Shown here: positions 1 to 13,400 of the stretch, in pieces | Layout of the letters: each line of letters starts with the position of its first letter | Numbering within the stretch: the stretch's first letter is position 1 | Assembly: GCF_035083965.1 (NCBI RefSeq) | Contig: NC_089738.1 | Span: forward strand, 17,865,734 to 17,929,733 | Direction: 5' to 3' | DNA from: Branchiostoma lanceolatum | Lineage: Eukaryota; Chordata; Leptocardii; Amphioxiformes; Branchiostomatidae | DNA: 64,000 nucleotides | Program-made: the position numbers and the translations under genes | Notes under the pieces: generated by a model | What the model was told of the DNA's origin: nothing | Database searches by the model: none | Seen by the model: only the letters and a program-made list of their open reading frames with translations

Positions 1-157
1 CCAAAACTGATGCGAGCGTGCGAATAAAATAAAGGTTTGGCCACAAAAATAAAAACAATACTTCAGTCACTTGGTGTGAAGTAATTAAGTGTTAGCAGAC
101 ATCGATATCAGATGACATCATTGAGATGGATATTCCGACTTTCTCTATATTTCCCAG

Positions 158-851
158 ACACTCTGAACAACTGGATCCTGGCAGACTGGGCCAATGAAGA
201 AGGTTTTCCCGTGGCGAGTAGCGGAGAGATTACTGTGGAGAAACCCGGCATTTACTTCATATACAGTCAGGTGAGATTATCTACAAACCCTTTTCCTACA
301 GTCCTCCAAACACCTTACCAGCATACTATATCTTTCTCCCCCCCCCACACACACACACATTTTCGAAGGTGTCCTCAACGTTGTATTTTGATATGGGCCC
401 CTCTGAATTTAGAAACTCACATTCTATGTACTTCAAAGCACCGTGGCCATTTCAATCTATCTTTTCATGTACCGCACGGCTTTGTGTATTACAGTTACAG
501 TTTTGTATGGGGAAGTTTCGGCCGATAACTCGGTGCATGAGGGATAGTATGGTGGTGAGTTTAACATTTACTGGCGTCCTATTCTCTCAGATCGTGTTCT
601 ACGAGAAGCATCACCTGCTGTCGTACCAGGTGTGCGTGGACGGCAGCCCGTTCCTGACGTGTAACGAGAGCGTAGAGAACGCCACGTCTGACGTCACGGG
701 GCGCTACAAGACGTGCTACGTCGCGGGCCTTGCGCCGCTACAGGCCGGGGCGAAGATTGAGGTCCGCCTCCCCGAGAACATGTTCGCGCTGCTGTTCCAC
801 GATACAACGTACCTGGGCCTGATCAAAGTGGCGGATCTTCCGTCAGCTTAG
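158..851 (+). CDS. EDA-like TNF ligand, 3' end only (two last exons)
   Basis: Two exons remain: 158-270 (acceptor ttcccag, donor gtgaga) and 591-851 (acceptor ctctcag, stop TAG). Together they encode most of a TNF homology domain: the strand motif GIYFIYSQ, then the C-terminal half with SPFLTC and YKTCYVAG (two cysteines placed like the EDA domain disulfide) and the closing strand TTYLGLIK. Known role of the family: trimeric ligand for EDAR/TNFR-type receptors at the cell surface or after shedding. The intron after YSQ and the entry phase match the next gene, so the two look like tandem paralogues. NES and NAT sequons are potential N-glycosylation sites. The N-terminal tail, TM and stalk lie upstream of the window. 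No alternative copies of its last exon are seen. Sure of a TNF domain; orthology within the family is less sure. Confidence 0.88.
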
Positions 852-3630
852 TCTAAATGTATTCTAAATGTTTTGCTTTTTTCTTACTTTTGAGTAGCAA
901 TTTCAATAACAATTTACGAATAGTTTTGACATGTTGTAAAACTGCAGCATCAAACCTACTAGCTATAGTGTTCCGGTCTAGATATGGTACGCAATCCGGA
1001 ATAGATGGTAACCGTCGTAAGTGGGCATTCTTAAAGCGGCAAATCTGCCTCCAGCTTAGTCTGATTGATTGTATAAAGGCAACAATACACAAGACAGCAA
1101 ATTTCCGTCAGAACAGCGGCGCTATTTACATGGTGCAGTTTGAGAGAAAGCCGCCAGGGGGTATCTTATCTAACAGTTGAATATTCCTTTCAGATAATTC
1201 TATGAATTCATGATTTATAATTTCGTAGGTCTGGTTTCGCCCACCAAGATTTAGATATTATAATCCTCTGTACATTATTTTGTTGTCAAAGAAGCCTTCC
1301 ACTCTGTCAAGAATTCAACCAGCCGGGACATCAGGCCCCATGTAGATATCAAACAACAATTGACTTAACATTTTTTTACTGTAGCTAAACAAAGCGGCCA
1401 GCTATAACCACTGCCAGTGGAACTTTTTTCATAGCATGTAGATAACTTTTATTGTTGACTTTAATCTAAAAACATTTTATCTAATTCTGTGCAATTTTCC
1501 TCACAAGAAAAGCATTTCTATCAAAGTATTGAAGGTGAATGTAGAGGAATATGGGTGTGTTGAATTTTTAGTTCAGGTGAACACGGAATATTTTTCTTTT
1601 TGTTTCACGTCTTGTTTTGTACAGTTTCTAACGTTACGACACTTGCCGTTATGGGCAAAGTACACATTCATCCATTAACGCATTGTATATATACTTATAT
1701 TTGGCGTCTAGAAAAGCTAATAGTATATGGATATTGTACATAAGGATGCATCTTATATCATATCAATCGGTCAAACCTTTGAATAGTACGCATTAATCCA
1801 TTAATACGATCTCCGATTTAAAACTTCTGTCGTTGTTTTGTGCCAGATTGTTTAATTCAAAGTGTCGCTTAAGTTTTCTAACAAAAAAGATTTCAACTAG
1901 TTGCGTTAGAGCAGGGATAATCGCTGACTGTACATACCGCCTTTTCAAACTTAATAAACATCAATTTGACTGACATGTTTATCTTGTATGCTATCTGTTC
2001 GTATCTATTGATTTACATTATATAAAGTAGATGAAGGTAGTATTTATATAAAGAAACACGCGCGCGGTCTCCGATAACCGATTGCCCTGCCACCGTTTGG
2101 GTTATGTTTATATCTGTGTACTTTGTTTCAGGGCAAAGAGCATTGAGCTGCCAATCAAACGTTACCCGGACATGCTATTAACTTGAGGTCCAATAAGAAA
2201 AAGTTTATTATTATCGTTATAGGTGAAATGAAAGATTGGCACAAAAACAACAGGAGCTAATTGATTCATTAGCATACAACCTTGTCTTAACTTACTATTC
2301 TATTGAACCATCTGAAATTGTCTTCACTTCATTAACATGTCTATTCAGAGTTTTGGTATAAAACCTGGTTCTGCCAGATCTTTCTTTAGTCACTGACGAA
2401 AGATAGCGGATGCAGTCTGAAACGTCTCACTGTTTAAAAATGTATCCCGTTGCTTGAGTAACTATTTTCGGCGTAAAGATTGGCACTGTTTGGTCAAGTA
2501 TTTCGCGACCCCCTTCTTAGATACAGATCTAGACAAATGTTACTTTAAAACATCTCCTTTTGAAATGGTCTTTTGGAGAGTGCGTCATCTTTAGAAAAGA
2601 CCTTTGCACTTGCCAAACTTGTTGCGCACATTGAATTCTCAGCGCACGAATGAAAACAGTTACGCAACAACAAGACTCGAAATGCAATTTGTATATGAAG
2701 CTTAGTACAGGTATAATTGGAGCTGTGCAGGTATTTCTGACGACGTCACGTCTACCTGCATCTAGCCTGCACTGGGCCATGATAAAACCAATCTGTGATA
2801 CTGGGGTGATATACCCCCAAAATCATGAAAATGCCTTGCATTTTTTGTAGCGGTATCCTTTAGATAATACAGCATTCTACATGATGCAAGGCGGCACCAC
2901 TAAATACATGATGAAAACATTGTTTTATGATGGACTAAAAGGGGAAAGAAAACAACTTGTGCGGCTATGTACAAAACTGTGTCTGGTGCATGTAATTTCG
3001 ACTTGATGTACAGATACGAAATGTGTGTTCGAGCCCTGTGATATGCCATCAGAAAAAAGACGACTAAGGAGGCTACATGTAATTCTGGCTGCTACTAGTA
3101 CCTGTGCAAACGCATGTTAGAAATTCTTCCAATGATTGTAAAAGCTCCCATACTATACACTCTTGTATTAGGTAGGTTAGCCTTATAGAACTGTAGTTAA
3201 GTACCAGTAGATGCCATACTTTGTACCTTGTACAATTGTTGTGCAATAACGTTATATGTTGTGTATTGTGTTGCGAGCCCTGCAACACCCGTTCTACAGT
3301 CCCCCTGCCAACCCTATCAACACAAAGTTCCCGGACAGGAGACCGAGTCAACACCCCGGGTGGTGTATGACATGCACAATTGTGACCGTGCCGGGACCGT
3401 ATCGCATGACTTTGGAGTCAATATTGACCTGTTCTTATTGTTAGCGTGTTGACAACATACCTGTGATAGCTCACGGCACACAGCCGGGTGAATGTTACAT
3501 CAGGGGCAAAGTATGGACCAGCCTGTACAAGTCAGGACATAGTTGCGTTGCCGGGCTTGTGTATATCTAATTAGTAAAGTCCTTGTGTATACGTATACCT
3601 AGGTAGTAAAGTCAGCCGAAATTTGTAGTG
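852..3630. other. Intergenic/3' UTR stretch
   Basis: No convincing coding exon. An AATAAA at 1953-1958 could end the transcript of the upstream TNF-like gene, but other positions are possible. Short open frames at 857-1180, 2529-2850 and 3073-3452 lack homology-like character and splice logic. A dispersed repeat fills about 2216-2480. Confidence 0.5.
2216..2480 (+). repeat. Dispersed repeat, family R1
   Basis: The stretch containing TGGTATAAAACCTGG, TCACTGACGA, GTCTGAAACGTCT and GTTGCTTGAGTAA recurs in reverse complement at about 57216-57410 with the same order and spacing. Short tails with CCAGTTGCTTGAGTAA also occur near 28970 and 29090. The copies are diverged and no coding potential is seen. 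Element class is unknown. Confidence 0.7.
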
Positions 3631-3737
3631 GGTTGGGGACTCAGATCCAGAAATACTGTACATGTCAGCTTTTCTTTTGGGGGAACGAAGTGTTGTTTTT
3701 GGTGTGTCTTTCCTCATATGTGTGTAGCGGCGTGAGT

Positions 3738-3818
3738 CTGTACATGTGTGTGTATGTGTACGAGTGTATGTCTGTGTGTCACGGTGTGTGTGAATGTGTG
3801 CGTGCGTGTTTGTCTGTA

Positions 3819-3849
<31 letters not shown>

Positions 3850-4018
3850 GTGTTTGAGTATGTGTGTGTGCGTGCGTGCGTGCCGAGTTTATGCCTGTGT
3901 GTCACGGTGTGTGTGTGTGCATGTTTGTCTGCGTGTGTGTCTGTATGTGTGTGTGTCTGTGTGCACGTGTGTGTGTCTGTCCCTGTGTGTGTGTTTGTCT
4001 GTGTGTTTGTGTGTATCT
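3738..4018. repeat. TG-rich imperfect microsatellite
   Basis: About 280 bp of interrupted (TG)n with GTGCG, TCTG and GTTTG variants; open frames on both strands here are low-complexity artefacts. Confidence 0.9.
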
Positions 4019-5072
4019 TTCCCTGATTCCCAGTACACAATACAGCGTACGTTATTTTTGTCTGCTGAATGGGTTGCAAGATCGCAATGCAAGACGGGTA
4101 AAAGGATGTAGTCTGCCATCTCTGAGTGTCGTGCTTATTGTTTTAATCAGTCAAGACCAACACTACCAGCGAATGAAAAACACGAAAGATGCAACCCATT
4201 ATCCTTCCAGGCTGATCATGAGCAGTCACAGCAACACATGCATATACGCCAGATAGGTTCAGACCGTGAACATTCCTTTATATGAAAAGTGCTTGAATGT
4301 AAAGTGTAACATCTTCTCAACCTCAACAGAGAAACCCGGTACATGTATAAGTATACTAGTGCCCTGCCACAGCCGTGATGGCATATCACGTACAAAGGTC
4401 ATAGTGCACTCATACTTGCCACACCATACAGTCTCTGTAAAACAGTGTAATGCAGTGTAATGGATACTCACTCAGACTGGTGGGGAGGGGGGCAGACTGA
4501 CAAGCGCCCCTTCTATGGTCTTCAATATAGAGTATATTATGAACATGTCTTTACGTTCAAAGTAAAAAAATGTAACGTTACTACCATAGTACCTCGTTCT
4601 TTCATACATGGACAACAGATATGAAACAACACTGTAGTAACTGCATTCACGAAACAAATCCTCCGCTAGTGCATACAATGCAAATCATTATCCTATGTCT
4701 CCTCACATACACTGCTATAGTGTTAGCCAGTGATCATGACACTGATAGACTCATGAATTTACGTAAACTGGTATAATATCTCTGTAGGGCATATGAAAAA
4801 TGATGAACGTACCTTACTGATCCTTACTGCCAAGTCGTTGCAAGGCTCTGTAACCTTACCTGACTGCTACTGTAGCCTGTTACACTTTACAGATAAATTT
4901 ACACCATTTTGATGACGGAGTATCTCGCCAGAAAAGGGCCTGACTTGTGGCTAAGACTAAAGATATACTACTAAATGCTACAAGAGCTGACTTGAGACAA
5001 GCAGGAAGGTTGCTACATTGTTCCAGTGAGTAAAATGAGCCCTTGAATAGGCGAGGTTGGGTTTTCCCCGCG

Positions 5073-5240
5073 TGAGTCATGCGGTCATATGATCAGGGTA
5101 TTTCCCAAACCACAAAACCCGGGGAAGTCCCAGACGGGGAATTTCCCGCCAAAATAGGCATTTCCCGCCCCCCGAGGATTCCCCTGGCTCAACTGACCAA
5201 TCAAGACGCCGGATTCGTCTCACATACGGGGAATTTCAGT
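5073..5240. promoter_or_regulatory. AP-1 / kappaB / E2F / CCAAT cluster, candidate promoter or enhancer
   Basis: Within 170 bp there is a TGAGTCAT AP-1 core (5073-5080), a kappaB-like GGGGAAGTCCC (5121-5131), a palindromic GGGGAATTTCCC (5136-5147) matching the NF-kappaB consensus, GAGGATTCCCC (5174-5184), GGGGAATTTC (5228-5237), two TTTCCCGCC E2F-like motifs and a CCAAT (5197-5201). It lies about 2.3 kb upstream of the EDA-type gene and 0.2 kb upstream of a possible first exon. Motifs are seen; function is inferred. Confidence 0.4.
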
Positions 5241-5405
5241 CAAAATTTAGACGCAGGTTCTCACTTGTCGCCATGGAGTGTCTGTGTCAGACGTGTGTCC
5301 TAAAAGTCGTCTGCAACTCAGAACTCATCTTCAATTTTAGATGTTTTCTGACAGAGTTTTGAGCCTACTCTTAGAACTATTATGTAACGATACTTGGAGA
5401 GCAAA

Positions 5406-5443
5406 ATGTCAGGATTGCCAGTGAAAATTCCGTCTCAAGATAG
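5406..5443 (+). other. Possible orphan first coding exon
   Basis: An ATG in acceptable context opens 12 codons plus two bases (MSGLPVKIPSQ start) and runs straight into a consensus donor, AG|GTGAGT. It sits just downstream of the factor-site cluster. Its phase (2) does not join exon 2 of the EDA-type gene (phase 0 entry), so it is not a simple alternative start for that gene. No partner exon was recognised. Could be chance. Confidence 0.22.
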
Positions 5444-6025
5444 GTGAGTTGTTGGCCATAGCAAGGTCAGTGACGGGCTTGTCTGGTTGCCACTGTGATT
5501 GGTGATAGTCTGGCAGAGCAGTGTACCTGGTATGTATGTGATGTCCTTTTCCAAAACGAAGGTAAGAGTAACTCAGTTAAGTCTTCTTCTTGCTGTTGTT
5601 TATAGAACCTTTACTATGGTAAAATCGTGGTGTGTAGTTTGTTTGATTCTTGTCAACGCGGCACATATTTACGTTTGACTTTAATAGATGGACATCTACT
5701 CGTAACGTCTAGTATATCAAAGAATGGTCTATGTATGTTTGAAATGTACTAAAACCATATCATCTGGTTAAGAACATCTCTCCAAGGCATACATTGCTAA
5801 GATTGGCGCGGGAAGAAATGCATGGGGCAAGAATAGTTTGATGTCTTTGCGGAGGTCAGGCAAGGTCAGGATTATTGATTTCATCGGGAGTTATCGCAGA
5901 GGATGATTTGACCTTGGTCTCGTTGAAGGACAGATTGTGTTGTCAAATTGAACGAAGCCGTCACTGACTGAGGTATGCATTCACATTGCCTTATTTTGCG
6001 TCGCAACATCGCATTATTGCTTCAC

Positions 6026-6029
6026 ACAA

Positions 6030-6060
<31 letters not shown>

Positions 6061-6210
6061 TAAACACACACATACATACATACACATTTCTTAAGCATAC
6101 ATTCAGAAATGCATACACACACACGCCAATATATTCAGAAAGAAAAATAATAGACGTCAATATGACTTCAGAGAGACAGAAAGCCATAATAGTGTGTGTG
6201 TGTGTGTGTG

Positions 6211-6263
<53 letters not shown>

Positions 6264-6265
6264 AT
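6026..6265. repeat. CA then TG microsatellites in opposite orientation
   Basis: (CA)n with CATA variants at 6026-6130 and (TG)n at 6190-6262, separated by about 60 bp. The two arms can pair with each other as an inverted repeat. Confidence 0.9.
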
Positions 6266-6269
6266 GTGT

Positions 6270-7477
6270 GCGCGACTGTGGGGGAGGAGTCTGTTACCTG
6301 ACAACCGCATGTTGGGACGGTCAGAAGACCATTGCCATCTTTTCTCCCAACATCTGCTATGGTGTCAAAGTTAAAGCTATCTCGTGCAAATTCATGCTAT
6401 GCACAAGATTACAAAGTTGCGTTCCTTTATGACTGAGTCAGGTTTGCTCTTCCCGATGGTTACCGACCAGCAAAAAGCTTGCTTAGTTGTGTAGCTGTAT
6501 GGCAGACGTTTACTATCCAAAACCCAGACAGTCGGTAGACGCCCTCAGGGGGGTAATGTCTGTGATACATAAATATACTACTGACAATTGCCAGTCAAGG
6601 CAGATACGGTGCAAAGCAAAAGATGCTGTACAAAGTGTTCTGGAAACAAAAAATGTGCAATTGAATGAAGGGAAAAGACTACTCAAATGTTCCAGTAACA
6701 GTTCAGGGTTCCTTTCCTCGGGTTTGTTTGGTTCCTTAGGTGCATGCCACCGGTGTCTTGCCCATACTATTAATTCGATATAATATCCTTGGCAACACAG
6801 ATCATGTAACGAACCATCTTGAGTCGTCAGAACCTTGATTTGACTTATTTGGATCCACAATTAGCTTGACATTTCTGCTAGCTATTCTTCTGTGGTTCCT
6901 TGCCAACTGTTCAGAACTAGCTGTTGGGTGCAGCTTTTATTTTTCGCCATGAATTTGCAAAAATGCTTTCAAGACTTCGTACTTCATAAAAGATGGCCAT
7001 AAAAGAAGACAAGACTTGCTTTTCCCTCTTATGTGCCAAGAAGAGACCTGATGCAACAGGTCAAAGTTCCCTGTCCGGAATCTTAATTGAATGTCATTTG
7101 TTGACATGAAAGCTGGTCGACACTTTGCAACGATTGGCTACATCAACACCTCTCTGCTGCAAAAGCTACCCTGCACCAGGGGAGGAGTTTGGAAACTCTT
7201 TTGTTGGGCCTTCAGAGGCGTTCCCAGAAAACTTAAGCCTCCTGGCCAATCACGCTCCAGAAAAGTTTTGATTGACGTGTGAGAGGTCGGCGAGTGGGCG
7301 TGGCTACACGGGTCACTTGGTCTCCCGCCAGAAACTCGTGCATAATCAAAACACAACAACTACCAACTCCTCGCGGTGACATTTCACCGTCCCAAAACTT
7401 ACGGTCCCCACTGGTCGAAGTTGGCATATGGTGTAGGGTGCCAGCTCTTTTGCCTTGCCTAGTCTACCAGTTTTGCA
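6270..7477. other. Region upstream of the EDA-type gene
   Basis: No supported exon. It presumably contains the promoter and 5' UTR of the gene starting at 7478. No clear TATA box was recognised near the start codon. GC content rises shortly before the start. Confidence 0.4.
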
Positions 7478-10400
7478 ATGACCGTAGCTCAAGTCGTGGT
7501 GGCGAGAAAGCCTGAGAGGTGTTCGGACCAGTCGGACACTTCAGTCGGGATGGCCGACCCGCACAGCTCGCCTTGCCGCTGCGCCCATGCCGCGCAGAAA
7601 CTCGCCGTTTTCGGCGCCTCCATCGCCATTTTCTCGCTCCTGTGGGTCGCCTGCGCCACCGTGTACGTCGTGTACGTCAAGCACGACTTCGACCGGCAGC
7701 TCGCGGAGGTTCGCCGCGGCTGCACCCCGCCTGCCGCCCCGACCGGTCCCTTCTCCGGCCCGGCGCCCGACGTGGCGGCCTCTTGGGATCTTCCGCGCGG
7801 GAACGGCGAAGTCGAACACATCGTTTTCGAAGTGATGTCGACAGACAACGAAGAACAGCCGGACCGAGATGCTGAGGTAAGCTTTGAACGTTCATGTTTA
7901 CTTTTAACGTGAACTTTGTCTCATTCGAGAGCACTACACATACTAAACCTGCAGCATAAAACCTCTTCTCCGTTGTAGACAGAGGATTACAAAGTAATGG
8001 AGGGAACAGCCATGTGACATTTGGAACATGTAAAAGTGAAGCCCTGTCCCACTGCGCCCAGATGGAACGTTATTTACATAATCCGCTAGACATGTTTAGC
8101 AGCACAGTTAGTCTAGCTGAAAGGTCTCTGATAAAGAACAGAACCTACATTTGCAAAGTAGTGAAAGGAAAAGATGTATTTCTTACCTTAATGTCGCTGG
8201 CATGTTAAGTAAAATCCCCTCTGACACGCCCCTTCGCGTTGCAATGTCGGGCCCAATGCTGCTCAAAGCGTTTTAAGTCGGCACCGAAACCTTGTTCTAG
8301 GAACGAAACTTTTTTGGGCGAAGTTTCGGAACGAAGTTTTAGGAGAAAACCAGACGTGTCAAGGACATCAATTATACTTTCAACGCTCCGTGTTTCTTAG
8401 CGTAAATATTCGCTTTTGTGGTTACCAGTGAAGTATTGCTATTCTTTGCCACTAGTAGGATTCATAACCGCAAATGCATGGGATAAAAGACCGAGTCTGG
8501 ATCTACAAAGGGTTAAGATTTCCAACTTGATTTATTTATTTGAAGGAAGAAGATGAGGATGAGATGATAAAGAGTCTGGTCCGGAGATCGGCTGAAGACG
8601 TTGAGCCGCCCGCAGAGAGGTCTGAAAGGAAGAAGAAAAACCGGCGATGTAAGAAAGGCTGCCCAGGTAACGTTAACTTTAAGGCTTCGTTAAGTCTTTG
8701 ACCCCCGTTTTGCAAGCTATTTCAACGTTGTGTTTTCGTCCCCTCATTTTGAAATGACTTTTACGAGTGGTGTGACCGTGTCACAGCATGAAGTTGACAC
8801 TCTGAAAACCAAACTAAATGTGTGTGTTTAATTGGATTGTACCATTTCTTTTCTAGGTCCACCAGGTCCCAAGGGAGACACAGGTAAAGGTCTTTTCAGT
8901 TTTCACAAAACCCTCTTACTTTTGTATTAACTTGAATTTTTAATTATCATTAAACAAGATGTTATTTTCACCTTATTACATGGATTATTTTGAAATCTGG
9001 TATGTGTTTTAGTGTTTGTACTAATTTCATTTAGTGTTTGTACTAATTTCAACTATTAATATGGAAAAAGTGGTGATGAAAATATGTTGGCTCTTTTGTT
9101 GAGGACTGAGTTTTTGTGTTCTTTGGTTGCCAGGGAAAACTGGAAGGCGTGGCCGCAGAGGCTTACCAGGTACCATTTTCTTGGTACCGCTTATATGTGT
9201 CTACTTCTTTTGATTTTTGCATCCCCCATCTTTGCAATGGTACATCCCTTGCAAGCTGCAAGAATTGGCTGAAATGGATGAGTCCATTTTGCAATAGGGG
9301 GTTACAGTCTTCATAAGAATCCAGCAGCTTCCAATCAAACTTCAATGTTTACACATTGCCAAGGGTGATGCCAATACAGAATGTCTTGAGGGCTGGCATT
9401 AAGAAAATCCCAACCATTTCTGTCTTTCCAAGGAGTTCTTTAGCCTCCTTAGTCTTCTTTAATCATCTCTCCAAATTTTACATTTTCCAGATTATTGTAA
9501 TCTTTATGGAGAGATTCTATTTCTGTTTGAAAAAAAACAAAAAACAATCAAGCCATTCTTCACAGATTTCTCCAAATGGTACAATCCAATACTAACTACC
9601 CTAGCAACAGAAAATGATTTTGCACCAGAAAATTCCAACCTAATCCTGCATAACAACGCAGCATATATATGTTGCTATGTCCAAGTATTGTGTAAGACTG
9701 TCTCTGTACATACTCAGTCAAGCCTTTACTGTTGGGTGGGCAACAAAGTAGGTCTCCCTGTTGGAGGCAATGATGTAGTCTAAAGGTATAGACAGACTGT
9801 GTGGTCCTCCAGATAGAACCTCATTACATGCCTTTATTCATAGCTGAAAATAGATACATTGTGAGCAATGTTTTTCCCTTTCACATAAAATGGGGACTTA
9901 AATTACAATGTATTCCCAATTAGGGACACAGGGTAACAGTGTGTGTGCCTTTCCTATACAACAGTTTGCCTTTAAAAGCTGTGCTGTGTATTCCCTTTCA
10001 ATTGTTGAAGAGCTTCCGTCATTTCAAAAGCGTGCACACTATTTCTATCTGGAGATACACAATGTAAATGCACAATGTCACGGACGAACTGACTGATCCA
10101 CTCACTCGCTGCTGCTTACTTGCTTAAGGCTGTCCATCATTGTCACTCTTGTGTGTCCTACTCACTCACTCACTCACTAACAAACACACTCACTCTCACT
10201 CACACTGTCACTCACAAACACACTCACTCACTGACTTACTCACTATCCGGTTTATCGTCTGTTGTTCCTCTACTCACAACAGTTAGACGTGCCTGCAAAT
10301 AGATGTCATGGCTTGATGGTTTACACTGATTACAATACTACAAGTGGTAGTATGAGAAAGCTTGTACCCCTTCTCTAGTATAAGCAGCAGAAAAATCTTG

Positions 10401-13400
10401 TATCCATGCATAACGAATCTCTTAACAACAAACACATAAAAATGTCTCCCTTGTTATTTCCAGGTACCCCTGGCATTCCTGGTGCTCCCGGTTTACCTGG
10501 TGAGGCGGGCCCAGCTGGACCTGTTGGTCCGGAGGGGGCTAAAGGAGAGGCTGGGCCACCAGGTAGTATTTCCATTACTGATATATTTACTACAAATCCA
10601 TGCCTTAGATTTTCTGTAACTGAAGATAACATGACAATGACAAGAATTTAAGACAGTGTGTACAATATGGTCATCATTGATATATATACTGATAAGATAT
10701 GCTGTACTGCACCATCTTAGCACTGTAACAATCTTTGATCAGAATAACAAAATGCAGTAGTTTTACTCCTTGATGATAGCATCAATCTTTGACCCTGGGG
10801 GACAGGGTACATACATACAGGGTGTATACATATACATACATAGTAGTACATACATTTACGACGTATGTAGATATACAGAGGTTGAGCATACTGTGCCTGT
10901 TTGGTTTCCATTAGTTTTGTTTTGATTGTGAAAGCTATTGAGGAGTAATAACAATTCTTTGTTATGACTTGTCTGTAGCTTGGATCAATTATATTATAGA
11001 ATCAATGTGTTTTTCCACAACTTCAACACAATAACTCTAGCTGTCACATGCTGATCCTTTACCCTGTGTATGTTTACAGGGGCGAGGGGTGAACCAGGCA
11101 CAGTGCCCAAGACAGATGTAAGTACATGTACCTGACTGATGTACTTCAGATAATCTTGTGTCTACTGTAATTGAATTACCTTAAAATCCTAGTTTCCTTA
11201 AACTCTTAATCGTAAAGAAATAAAACAGAAACAAGCATTCTGTACTGTTTAAAATGCCATATGCTTGGAAGTCCATGTTAGAAAACAATAGATAGAACAC
11301 AACCACAATTGGCATGCAAAAGGTCCACTGTCATTAATTATATAACGAGGCTATATGTTGGCTAATATGCTTGATTTTTTAAGGATTATAGGTTTTATTA
11401 GCAACCTAATGTTTTAAAAGAACCAAAATTTATCCATGTTGGTATTTAGAAATGACACATTGTGATGTTTGCCATATTATTTTTTTACAGACATCCTCTT
11501 CAGTTATCCATGTGCAAGGTGCAGTAGACTCTGCCATTTCTGCTGGGGCAAGTAAGTACTGGAGGCCAGATAGATATGTGTAGAATAAAGTAGAGTAGAG
11601 TAGAGTAGAGTCTTCTTAGGTACACAAAACAACTAACAATAGTTTAACAACCACTCAGCCCAGGGCTGTCTCCAGGACCTGTCCCTCCGTCCCGGGACTG
11701 GAACTTGCTTGTTTGAACTTTATGACATGAGATCGATGAAAAATGTATCTTCGTTAGCTTGAAATGACGAATCTAACAACAAAAATTCAAAACATTGGCC
11801 CCCAAACAAGGAGTATGACGGAAAAAATTTCAAAGCTGGAGACAGCCCTGCATCAGTCTGACATATTCACATTACATGTTACATTTGCATGTGCAGACTG
11901 CACCTCTTAACTGCTACATTTTGACAGAAGTAAAGGACGTAGGGACTTAATGTATGTTTCATTCAGTCTGGCTCTCCAGGAAGGTTATCTTAAATCAAAA
12001 AGCTGAAGATTTGTGGCTTAACTGTTTCAAATTGGGAGCAATTGCCTGCTTGTAAAGGGGAGATGGTTATAGAATGGTCAAGTTTTACTTGTTGTTTTTG
12101 TTGTTCAAATTTACTGTCTTTAGTTCTTTTTCTTTTGTTTTCTTAACTGTAGGACAAAACAAAGGAGAGGTCAGACTGGATGAAAGTAAGCATATTTCTG
12201 TAGATGCAGATGCTGAAGCTTGTGGATCAAAAGCGTACACTGAATGATCAACTCAAATCACTAACTTGTCATTCACAACAATATTGCACTTCTTCTGTAA
12301 ACTATTATTGATTCTTATTATAATATACGTTACATACAAAGAAATACATACTATGTGAGGGTTGATTTCATGATGTGCACATAGTATACAATGTACATAT
12401 AATCATTAAGTATAACCTATGACATAACAATCAAGTAGCTTCATTGAGTCTTATTTGCATAGCATCAAACTTTGAAAATCACAGCTTTGGCAATGGATTT
12501 AATAAGTTTTCAGCTCTAAAACAAATACAGCACTATAAACAAATACAGTCTACTAGTGGGTATTTCCAAAATATCTGAGACACCAGCCAAAATATCTATA
12601 GGAAGACATCATTGCACTTGAATATTGGTTGCCGCCAGCTTAACATCCCTAAGAGTATTGTTAGAGCTCCATTTTAGTTGAACTTGATTTTATCTTTATG
12701 CAAGCCTGACTTGTTTGTTTTTATTGGTTGTTACAGCTGGGAAGCTGCAGTATTGGCAGCAGGCTGTGAACACCGGCGGCTACACGCTGCACGCGAACGG
12801 GGAGATAGAAGTGCACGAGGACGGATACTACTTCATCTACAGCCAGGTGAGAACTGGTTAAGGTTCCTTCAGGTGTGCAGGGCTCGAAATACTGTAAATC
12901 CAGAAATGTTTGCGCGATTTAATTTCGCGGTAGGGAGAAAATGGAGTGTTCGCGGTGGTTTTGAGTTCACGTTTGAAACAGTAGAAGCGCTACAGTCATA
13001 CAATGGAATGGTTTTTCCTGGTGGTTTTAAGTTCACGGCGAAAATCGTTGACTGTGGGTACACTGTGGGTACACAAGTAGACCTAGATATCTTTGTACAG
13101 TACTTTTGTACACTATACAGAATATTCTGGAAATTCAAGTATCAGATTTCAAAGCTTGTTATACTTTCTTTGATGTATTACTGGCTTTCATGTGTTAGTA
13201 TTAGCTAAACCTCTGATGATATATTTTATCATTGATGTCTGTGAATGAATACTTTGTAGTGCATATCTGACAATTTACCTGTGGCATATAGTAACAGATA
13301 CATGTACTCATCATAGTAAAAGTACCAATAACTATGCATCTGTCACTTCCCAAAAAACCTCCCCCTACATAATCTAACATGTTTTAGCTGTAGCAACATG

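Noticed and set aside
3714..4111. Overlapping 76-121 codon open frames on both strands
   Set aside because: Pure consequence of the TG/CA microsatellite; cysteine-valine or threonine-histidine repeats only.
7489..7934. Several open frames opposite and alongside exon 1 of the EDA-type gene
   Set aside because: GC-rich shadow frames of a real coding exon; no splice or domain logic.
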